Assembly (NCBI GenBank): GCA_030619365.1
Contig: JAUXBQ010000007.1
Location: forward strand, 1-22,959
DNA from: a candidate division FCPU426 bacterium
GTDB lineage: Bacteria; Oederibacteriota; JAAXVQ01; JAUVAV01
DNA length: 22,959 nt
Direction of reading: 5' to 3'
Shown here: in pieces, positions 1-12,200 of the stretch
How positions within the stretch are numbered: position 1 is the first letter of the stretch
Layout: each line of letters begins with the position of its first letter
Made by a program: the position numbers and the translations under genes
The notes under the pieces: generated by a model
Told to the model about the DNA's origin: nothing
Seen by the model: the letters and a program-made list of their open reading frames with translations, nothing else
Databases searched by the model: none

Positions 1-5
1 GCGGT

Positions 6-174
6 CTCAGGCCCGGCTGGGAAGTGTTTTGTCGCTCTGCGTAGGCCATCTCCACTTTAGCTCGGTTTCTCCAAATTTGCTGTAAAAGACCGCAAATTAT
101 TCTGAAACCGAGCCAAGCTGTTTTAGAGGTAGGCTGGTACTCGAGCTCAAAAAAACTTCCCAGTCGGGCTTGAG
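6..174. repeat. long imperfect inverted repeat upstream of the giant gene
   Basis: The arm at 6-25 (CTCAGGCCCGGCTGGGAAGT) pairs with 155-174 along 20 positions, with only two G-U type pairs. After one mismatch, TTTT 27-30 pairs with AAAA 150-153. Nested inside, 60-69 (GCTCGGTTTC) pairs perfectly with 104-113, and 74-80 pairs with 92-98 around an 11-nt loop. The whole segment can fold into one long rod. No open frame or transposase lies inside. It could be a MITE-like or REP-like intergenic element, or a structured 5' leader or small RNA. No T-tract follows, so a simple terminator is less likely. I see no convincing promoter between this element and the GTG start at 227. Confidence 0.8.
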
Positions 175-215
175 TCTCTGGTTTTGAAAATTTATTAAAG
201 TCGAGTTATGAAATT

Positions 216-221
216 AAGGGG
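216..221 (+). promoter_or_regulatory. Shine-Dalgarno site of the giant gene
   Basis: AAGGGG ends five bases before the GTG at 227, good spacing for a ribosome binding site. This supports GTG as the start. The nearby ATG at 208 is in another frame and closes after 15 codons. Confidence 0.7.
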
Positions 222-226
222 ATTCA

Positions 227-3200
227 GTGTATTCACCTCGGATTCGTCAAGCTGATGAAGTCGCGAAGCGTTCGCAGCTTTTGCTGAGCGTGTGGCAGGA
301 TCCGGATTTCCGGGTCTGGACACGCGCCATTGCGCTGCTGGTGACGCTGACCTTTGTCCTGCCTTTTCTGACCTGGGCGTTTAACCGGGGAACATATGCG
401 TCCAAGGCACAAACCGTCCAATACCTGAATCAACTCGTTGAGATCCCCAAACAATACGGCCGGGTCATGCACGCTTTTCAGGGCGGTGACCGCCTGGTCG
501 TGCATATCCAGGACCTGCACTGCAATTATGAAGTACAGAAGCATATCGCTAAAATCATCGACTACCTGGCCGGCCGTCACAATTTGCGCCTGGTGGCGCT
601 GGAAGGCGCCAGCCGGCCGGTGGATGTCAGCAAGCTTTCGACTTTCCCTGTGAAAAATGTAAAGCAAGAAGTAGGCGATTATTTCTTGCGTCAGGGCAAG
701 ATTTCCGGGGCTGAATTCTACGCTGCCCTTGGCCGGCATAAGATTGATTTGGTCGGCATTGAAGATGCCGAACAGTATAAGGCTGGCCGGGAAACCGTAA
801 TGACTTTTTTAAACAACGAAAGCCTGGGTTATGTTTGGGATCTGCGGGAGATCTTGGATGAATTAAAACCAACTATTTATTCCCGGCAACTGATCGCATT
901 TGACGCCAAGACCTCGGGTTTTAGAAATGGCGAACTTTCTCTGTTTAAATATTGCCGGTTTTTGTATAAAGCCGCCAAGCGCCGGCGCTTGGATTTACAG
1001 GCGTATCCGCAATTGACGCGTTACGCCAACAGCCATTCAGAGCTTTTTTCTTCCTCGGTTGATCCGGATCAACTATACCTGGAAATTGATGAACTCGACC
1101 ATCACCTGCGGACCTTACTCTACACGCATGCTGACCAGGAATCTTTGGATCAGCTCTGCCATCGTTTGGACATCATGGAGAAAATGCTGAATATCTCAGT
1201 GTCCAATAAAGAATTCGCTGAATATCGCGCGCAACCCTATTTGTTTAAAATCAACACTTTCCAAACTTTTATCCGGAATCATGATCAGGCCGGGGAGATG
1301 GTTTTGGATCCAGAGGTATATGGTCTGGAACAGTATTTAAAGCAGGTGGAAGCTTTTTACGCCAATGCGGATCTGCGCTCACAGGGTTTTGTGCGCAACC
1401 TCTTGGAGCGCATGGATCAGAGAAAGACCAGTATCGCCGTCCTGGTGAGCGGCGGTTATCATACTCAACACGTGATTGACCTGCTGCGCATGCAAAACGT
1501 TTCTTATGTCTCGCTCAAAGCGGCCTTGAGCCGTGTGGATGTGGTGAATCCCTATTTTTCCTTGCTGCAAAAAAAGCGGACACCCTTGGAAAAACTCCTG
1601 GCCCAGAATCAAAATATCATTAATCTGCCCCCGGGTCATTTGGATCCTGTTTTTCAGGATCAGACGGACGTGAGCTTAAAAGCCTGCCTGGGATTTGAAT
1701 TAAAGGACTTAAGTTTACGGCAATTTAAGTCCAGGTTTGGGCAGGCCATTTCCCGCTATACTGCCAACACCAAGCGTTTTGTTGCGGATCTGGACCAAGT
1801 GGTTAAAGGCAGAAAAACGCTGATAATGCCTTTTACAGGCGTACCCTTGGTCGTGGCCTTTTATCCCAAACAAAAACAGGCATTGATGCCAAAAAATTCC
1901 CTGACGCGCATGACATTTAAACGTGCGGAGCTGGCTTTTTATCCCCGCCAGGCGGGGGACAGCGATAAAACTGAGTCCCTGGAGCAATTGGAAGCCAGTC
2001 TGCGCAAGATGGAGCGTGAAGGTGAAATCGTTGAGATATTACAATCCCGGCTGCTGAAATGGTTGGTCATGGCCGGATTAATGATGGCCTTTTCCGGCGC
2101 CTGGCTGAAACGAATGTTGTCAAAGGCATCGCTGGATTTCCCGGCCTTGACTGCAAAACTCAAACCAGTGTTTTTCCGCACTGACGGCAGCGTGAAGCCG
2201 GTTTTTCAAATGAGCGTCGATTCATCGCGCGGGGCCATCGGACGCCATGCCATCCGTGAGGTCCAACCCCTTGGCGCCAACCGGCTTCGAGTGCTGGCCA
2301 ATCCCTATACCCGCAAGGGTGTGGTGGATGAATCCGTCGAATGGGAATTTGTAGTGACTCTTGCGCCGCTTTCCGGGCAAATGGCGGCTGATTGGCGGAA
2401 CGATCTGGAACTGTTCAGTACAATCGCGCAACAAAAAGACGGTCTGAGCGGGCAAGATCAACAGGTCATGGAGCAGATCAACGCCCGGGCGCGCGCAATG
2501 GCGCCGCGGACCGATGCGAAGCTGGATCTGCAAAAGGATTTCCAGGGTATGTATGTAATAGAGGACGTTACCGTGGTGCGAGGTCCGTCCAATGCGGTCT
2601 TGGCAGGTTTGAGCTGGAAGAGTGCTGCGGCTGTTGACCAGAACCTCATGCGTTATGCACCGGCCCGCGTGCGCCGGGCAGCTTTGCTTCATGAACTGGG
2701 CGAGGGAATTGCGGACCACGCCTATCTGCGCGGATCGGGAAAAAGGGCGCGGGCGGCCATGAAAGCCATAACACCCGAACAGATGGGTTTTGGGGCGCGT
2801 GCCCTTGGCCCGGAGGCGCAGGACGGACTGACGGATTGGCTGGAAGCCCTAAAGCAGGGCATTTTGATTTCTGAACATGCGTTCATACCCCGGGCAACCG
2901 AGGATGATATTCTCGAGTATATAGCTGCTTTGCAGGAGACGGCGGAAGCCCGCGGTTTACGCGTACAGATGAATCTTTCGGCCGCTACACCGGAACAGGC
3001 CGAGGCTTTGGAAGCGCTGGGATTGTCCGGCAGCGAGTCAACCCGTGACCAAGCGCTTTCAACCGTAAATAATAGCGACTTGCAGCGTGAGCTGGCGGCT
3101 GCCATTGATGTTAAAGCACCGGCTAATTGGCGGATGTACAGTGAAATTGCGGTAACCGCTGAACCCCCATTTGTCTTTAATGGCAAACGTACCTTGGTAT

Positions 3201-6200
3201 TACAAGTCAAATCCAAACAATTTATCCGGCGAATGCAGGGCAGACAGGGAAAGCTGCCGCTTACAGTTGAGGATGTAAGGCAGGCGTTACATAAGGGCGA
3301 GTTGTGCCTGGCAAAATGGAACCTTCCGCTGGTCTTTTCGCATACCAACGTGGCGCGGGATGAAGCAACCTGGTTGATCACGGAAAACGAGTTGCGCGAA
3401 CAACAGGCAGCCTGGCAGGAGGCGCGTCAGCCCCGGCTGGAAAAAAAGGCGGAAACACAAAAACGGACGCCAAGAACGGAGCAGCAAGCAGCGGAAGATG
3501 AAAGGGCTGCGCAACAAGCTGCCGAGAAGGAGGCCAAGGAGGAAGCGGCCCATGTTTTCTCGCGGGAACTTCGTTCTTTGGCGGAAAACGAATTGCAACG
3601 CCTGCTGGATCATCCCCTTACGCAAGCCTTGCAGGACAAAGACAGGATGACCCAATACCACGAACTGCTCAACCGGCTCAAACGTATGCGCATGCAGGTT
3701 CAACGCGAGGCCAAGCAGATGAAGCTCAAGCGCCAGGCAATGGTCTGGAAGCAGATTGACTACCGTTCTCTGATGAACAACTTCAATAAAATATTGAGGA
3801 GTATGCTTAAAGGGACCAAGGGCCTGACCCCGCGCCAGGTCAACACCCTGCTGGGACGTCTGCAACGCTATGAAGAAATAGTGCGGCAATATCTTTTCGG
3901 CATGGTCGGATACCATCACATTACTTATATGTCAGGCGGCTCCGTGTCTGACCCCCGGCTTTATAATGAGGTTTCCAACCAGGTGATCCTGCATGCTTCC
4001 GTGGTCAGCGCGGCGAATAAGCGCTTGATGACACTTTGCACCGAGCATTTGCTGCGTCTGGAAAAAAGCCCGCAGATGTACAAAACCAAGGTTCAAAAAG
4101 CCGAAAAATCCGGGGAGCCCATGCAGAGCGTCGAACAGGTCCAGGACCGATTGCAAAATGTCAGGGAGTCATTGGAAGGCATGTTCGGATTTTACGTCCG
4201 TCTGCAGGATCGCATGCCCGCGTTGTTCGCGACTTTGGGACAGGCTTATGGGGAGATGGCGGAAGCCGCGCGGGATATTCAGACCGGGTCATATACGCAG
4301 GCCCAGTTGCGCGAGGCGGTCTTTGATTTCTATGTTGAGTTAAGCGCCCTGGTGGCTTATGACTTTCATTTTTACTGGATGGAGGGTAATGAACGTCCGG
4401 CAACAGAATACAATCAGATGATCCGCCACGTGGTGGAAACTTCATCCGGGGTTTTCCAGGCCATGGGTTGGGAAAACATTGACGTTAAGGAATACTTCAA
4501 TATACGCGGGGATTACGAGGTGCTGAGTACCTCGGAACAACAATTCAAGCTCCGGGCGCACGGGCAATCCATTCTGGGAGAGGATAAAACCGGCGCCATA
4601 GGCAAACCGGACGTGCGCGAGGTTCGGGTGATTGCCGAAGACAAGCTGCGCGTCCTAGGTGAACACTCAAGCATAGCAAAAAATCATCTTGTTTTTGAGA
4701 ATCGCTATTCTAAAACCAACAAGGCCGACTGGGAAAGACCCCAGATAACTATGTTGGATGAAGTGAAAAAAATTGTTGGGGCTCGCAACCCCCAAACAAT
4801 AAGCTTGTTGGATATAGGCTGCGGCGACGGCCAAGGCGGGTCATATGAATTAGCAACCCTTGGTTTTAAACGGTATGTAGGATTGGATTTTTCGGAAAAT
4901 GCAGTGAAAGATTTTCGGAGCCGTCTCGGCGATTTGGGGTGGGATAATGTAGAATTAAAAAGTGGGCAAGCCGGGGAGTTTTTAACATTCCTTGAACAAA
5001 ATCGGAATTCCTTTGATATTATCCATGCCCATTTATCGCTGCAGTATTTTTCGTGGGAAGAAACTCTGAGATTGTTTGAATTGGTGGCAAAACGTTTGAA
5101 ACCAGGTGGACAGTTGGTATTTAAAGTCTTTTCCACCCACGAAACCAGTGACATGTCACAGTGGATTAATTTGGAGAAAAATATTGGACGACATTTTTAT
5201 GATCGATCAACTTTGCATCGGGAGCACATCCGGCTTTTTTCTAAACAAGATATTGATGACCTCCTCAATTATGCAGGACTGAAAGCGGAGCAAGGACTGG
5301 AACAACAAGAACTTAAAGGCTGGCATAACCGGCCGTTTGTTGTTCGGGCGAGCAAGTCCTCTGATGATCAACTTAGTAAGATAGTGATTGACCGCAAGGA
5401 AGTGGCGATTTACCGCGGCGGCCAGCAGTACAACTTTGAATACAAGCCCATTGATCAGGAGACCATGCAGGGATATCAGTTGAATTATTACGGCGTAGGC
5501 GGGAAATGGGACGACTGGTCTGGTACGTCGGATATTGCTGCCTATGCTGAAAAAGATCCTGCGCGGGCATCACAATTGAACCTATGGGGTGTCACGATTA
5601 ACAAATACAGTGATCTACGCGATAAGGGTCTCCTGCGACCTCTTCTCAATCTATTCTTTCACCTCTATCCCGGGGTCGAACGAACTCATCCCAATATGAG
5701 GAATCTTCTCTTGCAGGACATGCTCATCCGCAAGTATGGATTCGGCCCCGAGGAAGACGTGGAACCCAATGTTTGGATGCGCCGGCTTCCAAAGGGTGAA
5801 CCAGGCGACACGGCCGTGCGGGCTCAGGTCTTTTTTGAGAACGAAGCGGCTCGTGAGTGGTTCCGGAAGTTTCCGCCCGACCTTAAAGAACAGTATGAAA
5901 TCGTTTCGGCCAAGAATGCTGATTTTCTGCCGCTGTACCTGGGCACATCCCTGGTTGTAAAGGACCGGCAGCTATTTGCGGACGCGCAAACCCTAGCGCC
6001 GATTTCGGTCAAGCAGGCATATCAAGGGCCCGGCGGCATTATGCCCCGCGTTAAGGAATGGTACGTGAACCGGGGGAAGCCGGAGGAAGCGGTGCGCCAG
6101 GCCCGGACCGCGCGTTACGACCGCTGGATCGCGTTCTGGTTGGAAAACGGGATCGTCCTGGCCGGGGCCGGGCTGCTGCTCGGCATACCTTTGTTCATGG

Positions 6201-9200
6201 CGACCGGGGATATCTCCCTGGCTGCCCGGGCCGGTTACGCGCTGGCCTGGCCGGCCTTTTTCGGACTTCATTTTCTCAGGAACACTGCGGGCGAGCGCGC
6301 GCCGCCGTTCGACCGTGCGCTGGCTGGTTTTATCACTGTATTTAATCTGGGTCTGCTGCTCCTGCCCCTGTCTTTTCCGGTCATTCTGGCCGGTTCCTTT
6401 CTCTCGCATTTCATTGTAAATCAATTGGCGCCGCCGGTTGTGGCTTTCTTCAGCGGCAGGCAGAAGCTATCGGCGCCTAAAGAGATTGAGAAATCGTTGT
6501 TAACCGGGGTTGAAGCAATAACCGCGCGTCTGTTGAATAACCACATGCTAGAAAAAATCATACAGCGCCGCCAAGATGCCGGGCGTCAGGCCAGAGATAG
6601 AGTGTATATGGGATACTTTCTTGATTTTATCCGGCGGCCAGAAGTCGTGGAATTGCTCGGCGTTTCCGAGATTGACCAATGGTCGGATCAGAAAAAAATA
6701 ACCGAGTTGAACCGGCTTTTAGAGGACTTCGGAGAAATTCTCGGCAATGTATCCGGACCCGTGGAAGCATTACTACAAAGAGAGACTAAAGGTTATGATG
6801 ATTTCCGCCAGGCGTTTGCTCATGGTGCGAATTGGTTCACTGATGAAAGATTTTTTAATTCATTTGTGAGGAAATTAAATCAGAAAAAAACTGCTCAAGA
6901 GATGCGGCGCATTGGGTCGGTCGTCCTTTCGAGAAAAGACGAAATGCTTATACAAGTACGGATGTTCTACCTTTTGCTGCATGCGGTGGAAATTTATTCC
7001 CGGCTGAAACCAGATTTGCTGGACAAGGCGGTAGCAAAATCGCCTGAGGCCGGCGCCCCGGGAAAATTCCAGGTCACGGGCGTGCGCCAACTCCTGGTGC
7101 CGGTCTCTTTGTTGTGGTTTAAATTCAGAATTACCCGGACGCGGGCCTACCGGGAGTTTATGCGGCAAAGAAAACGCGAAGGGTATCCGGCCATGCCCGG
7201 CGCCGCCGGTCTGCTGGAAAAACTCGCAGCCGCACGCGTTCCCCTCTACCTGGCCACGGCTTCGTCCCAAGAGGAAATCCTGCCTTTGCTAAGCCGGCAC
7301 GCCCTGGCCAAATATTTTAAAGACCGAATTTTTGATATCCGTTACCCAAAAAGCGACACCCTGGCCCGGGCGCACCGCGAAAACGAAGGGCCGGGGACCG
7401 TGGTCATGTGGGGCGACCGGCAGATAGACATGCAGGCCGTCCAACAGGTTCCGGACACGATCGGCGTTGGCCTGGTCTTGAACCCGGAGCAATCCAGCCT
7501 GAAGGAATACGGAGCCGAGGGCTTGATTCGGGATTTTTCAGAAGTCCGCTGGGAGGCAAAAACGCGCACTTTGCGCTGCCTGGACTTGCTCACCGGGCAA
7601 TGGGTGGAAATACTGAACGTCAAGGCCATGGTGTTCGATTACGACGGAACCCTCGAAGACAATCAGGCAGATGTTGTGGAAATGTGCGGGAATATCGCGG
7701 CTGAACTTTTAGACGCGAGGCCAGGAACGTCGGAATACGAGCAAGCCTATCAAATTGGCGTCAGCACAATGGAATCCACGCGCGGGTCATTGAGACAGGA
7801 TGGAATTCCCCGCCTCTATTACCAATTAAGCGCGGCTCGCCAAAAGATGTCCGGCCAAAAGGCGCCAGGCGCCGTTTCCCGCAGTTTAATTGACCCGCTT
7901 GGGAAAATCGCGGTGGACACTTGGGAACCCAGTGGCAAAGGTCAAATCATAGTCAAGGGACGGTTATACGGGACGAATGGGCAGATTCTGAAATCCCGAA
8001 AAGCACGCGTGGAACTTTGCGTGAACTTCGCGCGATCAGAATCCGGCGAAAGGGATCGCCTGAAACAAGCGTTAGATGCTTACCAGAAGGTATTGCGTGA
8101 GAAGACGGACTGGTATGGACAGGACAAAGCAGTGCTGATTGACATCATCGACGCCTTGCAAAACCTCCGGGCTGCTTCGCGGGCTCCATTGGCAGATGAG
8201 TTGAAGGGATTCGGCGTGATTACCAAAGTCGAGATCATAAGAGGCCCGCCGGATCTGGTCTTTTGCGGCCTGGGACTGCCCGGCGCCGTGCTTTTAGATG
8301 CGCGCCTTTTTACAGCCTCTTTGCCTGTTTTCCAGGCCGCGCTCTTGCATGAACTGGGCGTAGTACTCAATGATCCGAATATAGATCATCCTTTTTTGCG
8401 CGGCCTGGGCAAGCGTGAGCGCGCTAAACGTAAACGCGCCCTGAAACCCAAACAAGCCGGTTTTGTGGCCCGTATCCTGGGCAACGACGCTCAGGACGGA
8501 CTGACTGCCTGGCTTGCCAGGGAGAAACGAAGCCTGGAAGTCTTGTGGGAGGCGGAAGTTGCCCGGCAGCAAGCGCTCAGTGAGGTCCAGCCTGATTTAA
8601 AACAATTGGAAGCCGAGCTCCCTGGCGCTTCGCAGGATCTAAAATTCAAGGAAAAGCTGACTACGTTGCTGAATAAAATGCTTAACCCAAAAGGTTTAGA
8701 GCCTGTCCGGGAACCGGTCGAAACTTTGCCGAAACCAGATGACTATCTAAAAGGCATGCCCAGCCAGGATGAAATTCTGAAGATGCTGCTTAAAAGATTT
8801 CCTCAGTGGCATTTGCTCGAAAACTATCTAGATAGAGACATAGGCCGCGAGGGGATTGATTCTTTTGAACATGGATTAGAAGTATTGTTTTTATTTTGGC
8901 TGCTGCATGATGGGAAATATTCCGAGCAGGAAGTATTGGAAGGAATTGTGGCCGCGAGATTGCTCGATTTTGACATTCGCGATCCTATAACACCACCGAA
9001 AGTTGCCAACATGCTGTTGCTTTTAAAAAATAAGGATTTGCAAGACGTGTTAGATAAGATGGATGTGGATGTGAAAGCCATTACCTTAATGATTGAACGT
9101 ACAGATCATCTCTGGGATGAGAAAAAACAAAGTCAATTTGATACAAAACTAGCCGGCATACCGGAGGCCCAGAGGCAGGAATCAATAAAAAGACGGGCTG

Positions 9201-12200
9201 AGGCGCTGCAATTACTCGATAAAACCGCCAGAATGTTCACTTTGGATCCAGAGCAGAATCTGAAACGTGTTAAGGCTTTTTTAAAGCAGAAATTAAACGT
9301 AGTTTTGCTTCCTGGAAAAATATTGGCTGCGCAAAGAGAATTTTATGAGAAAGTCATGCAACCTCGAAACGCGGAATGTAAAGGCTTACTGGAAGAGCTG
9401 CCAGATTGGGCGCGGCAAAATTGGGAAAGCAATTGTGACTATTATAAAACCGCAGCCCAAGAAGTATCCGCTGAATTAAAGCCGGCGCCGGGCGCTAAGG
9501 CAAAAAAACCCATCCTTAATCCCGGAGTAGCAGTAGTTTTTATTGGTGCGCTGTTCGACCTGTTCCTATTATTCGCCAAAGTGGACTTTGGTATGGGCTG
9601 GGGAACCGGGCTTTCTCTATTCCTCCTGCCGTATTTCGCCTACCGTCTGCCCATGATGATCGGATATTTTAGAAAGTCCGAAAAGGACTCTTATGAATTA
9701 AGCGACTTTAGGGAAGACCTGGAAAAATTACAGGGCCTGCGGCTCAAGATTCCGGATGATTGGAATGACTGGATTAATCAAGAAACGGATCAGATCCCCG
9801 ATGCAATTCGTAAAATAAATATCAAAACGCTTCATCAATCCCCCTGGCGGCTTCTGCTTTTGGGCGGAATACCTTCCTATTATCATTCCAAAACCAATAC
9901 CATGGCTTTGCATAAAAGTTACGCTGCCAAACGAGAGAAACAGTGGCCGAACAAATTCATGCAAATAATAGAAGATGGGCTTGAGTATCACAGGTTAAAA
10001 GGAATTGCGCATGAACTGACGCATTATATGATTGCACAACAAACGCCGGTTTACAAGACCGGGTGGCGACGCATTCCGGGGCTGGCGTGGGTGATGGAGG
10101 AAGCGCGGGTTATTCTCACGGAACTGCGCATGAGGCGGACGCCCCGGCTTTCCCCCTATCCGGGGAAGATCTGGACCGTGGAGGAAGTGCTGGATTATTT
10201 CGGCAAGCAGGAGATTCCGCCCCTAATTACCGGCGCCAGCGGTTTTGTGGGTTCGCACTTGACCGATCAGGTCATAGCCGGAGAGCAACCGGTTATTGCC
10301 TTGTGCCGGTCCCGCGAGAAGATCGGTAATCTTAGCCAAGCGGCCCGGAGCCGGAATGTGTTTATTGTGGAAACCGGCGATTACCTGACCCTGGACAATC
10401 TGAAAAAATTCGAGCGCCTGGTCGCGCGCAGTCCGCTGATCTACCATGTGGCCGCCCAGCCCAACACCCAGGTCGATACCAAAGAAAAGGCCGTGACTAC
10501 CTACCTGACCAACGTGTTTTTCACGGGTTTGCTGGCCTTTTACGCCAAAAAACACGGCACCCGGATGGTCTATGGTTCCAGCGCGCATATTTATACGCTC
10601 TATCCCGGCCAGTTCCCGGAAACCGTGAACGAAGAGACACCGCTGCCGATCTCGCCCGAGGCGGAAGCCTTTGTGGCTCAAGCGGAGCGGGATTTTGGGG
10701 CTTACATCGAGCGTTTTGCGCAGGACAGGGCCGAGCAGACGCCCGAAGATTTCGTATCCGGGTTTTTGGCGCAAACGGGCATTTTCGCCCTACTGGACGA
10801 TCTGGACCGGCCCGCGCCTATCGAGTTGCGGCACGGGCTTTATTCGCTCTCGAAAATAATACCCGAAGCTTTTGTGCTGGGCCTGCCGGCCGGTCACAGC
10901 CTGGCCCTGCGGTTTACCAATGCCTTTGGTCCGCGCCAGCGCCCGAGCGATGTCCAGTCTATTTTTACCACCCGGATTGCCCAAAATAAATCGGTCTTCG
11001 CTTCCGGCGATACCCGCGACTATATATATATTTCCGATTCCATCACCGCCCTTAAGCTGGCCGGGCAGAAGCTCATGCGCCGGGCAGTGCGGGAAAACAC
11101 GATGGTGCTTATCGCCTCGGGCCGGGCGCCGGTCAGCATGTCCGATTTGCTGAATGAGATTCTCCGCGCTTCCGATAGAACGGACGTTACCTATGACGTG
11201 GAGCCGGAGACGCCCCTGTTGCAAGTTCCGCGCATGCGTACGGACCAAGCCCGGGAGCTGCTGGGCTGGCAGCCCCAGGTCGGGTTTAGCCAGGGTATTC
11301 AGCAGATGGTTAACGATATCCGGGCGGAAATGCAGCGGGAGGCCGACCTCGAACGGATAGCGGGAGAATTAAACGCCTTGGGACTCGACGACGAAGAAGT
11401 GGCACAGACCATCGCCACCGTACGGAAGGCGCTGGCCAGCGGACCGTTACATATCAACCGCGTCCAGCCGGTGAAAATCGGAGTTTTGGGATATACGGAC
11501 GAAGCCAAGCCGCTGTTGGGCGGCGATCTGGACCTCACCCGGGACATCGAGGTCAAGGGTGAAGTTGATTATGCGGTAGCGCTGGCCTGTCCCTTCTGGC
11601 GACGGGCGACCCATGCGATCTGCCTTTCTCCGGACAGACAGAGCGTAGTTTTAATCCAAAGAGCGACCCCGCCCTACGTGGGAACCTACGCCCTGCCCAG
11701 CGGCGTCGTCGGCCTGGAGGAGCCGCTGGAAAACATCGAACATGAAATCCAGGAGGAACCGGGCCTGGCGGAACCTGTACAAAGCAAACCCCACCTGATC
11801 TTCCTGCGGACACTGCTGGGAAGCGAGGACGTCCCGGGCCGGCAAATATTACATTCTTACTACGTGGTTCTCAGCGAGGACGAGTACCGGCAGGTTAAAA
11901 TGCAGAGGCGGGCGCTGAATGCCGTTAAAGAGCGGATGACCGAAAATGAATTCCAAGCCTGGCTTAACCAGGTAAGACGCGGGGAACAAATTTCGGAAAC
12001 AGGACTTGACGGCGAGGTATCGGATATTCAAATCGTGCCTATCGCTAAATTCATCAAATCGCGCAATTTCCGCATCCGGGTCAGTCAAAAATACCGGGAT
12101 GGGACAAAGCGCCGGGCGTTCGCCTTTACGCCGGATACGACTCGGTATTTCGTCCAGACCGCGCAGGCGGATGAAACCGTGCGCCGCGGCCTGCTGACAA

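Noticed and set aside
6..174. Riboswitch or tRNA-like structure in the upstream palindrome
   Set aside because: No conserved core of a known riboswitch class or tRNA arm pattern is recognisable; only long pairing is seen.
184..212. Possible promoter TTGAAA with TATGAA before the giant gene
   Set aside because: The -10 match is poor, and a start at that position would leave no room for the ribosome site.
208..255. Mini open frame of 15 codons overlapping the giant gene start
   Set aside because: No good ribosome site precedes its ATG, and short frames of this size are expected by chance.
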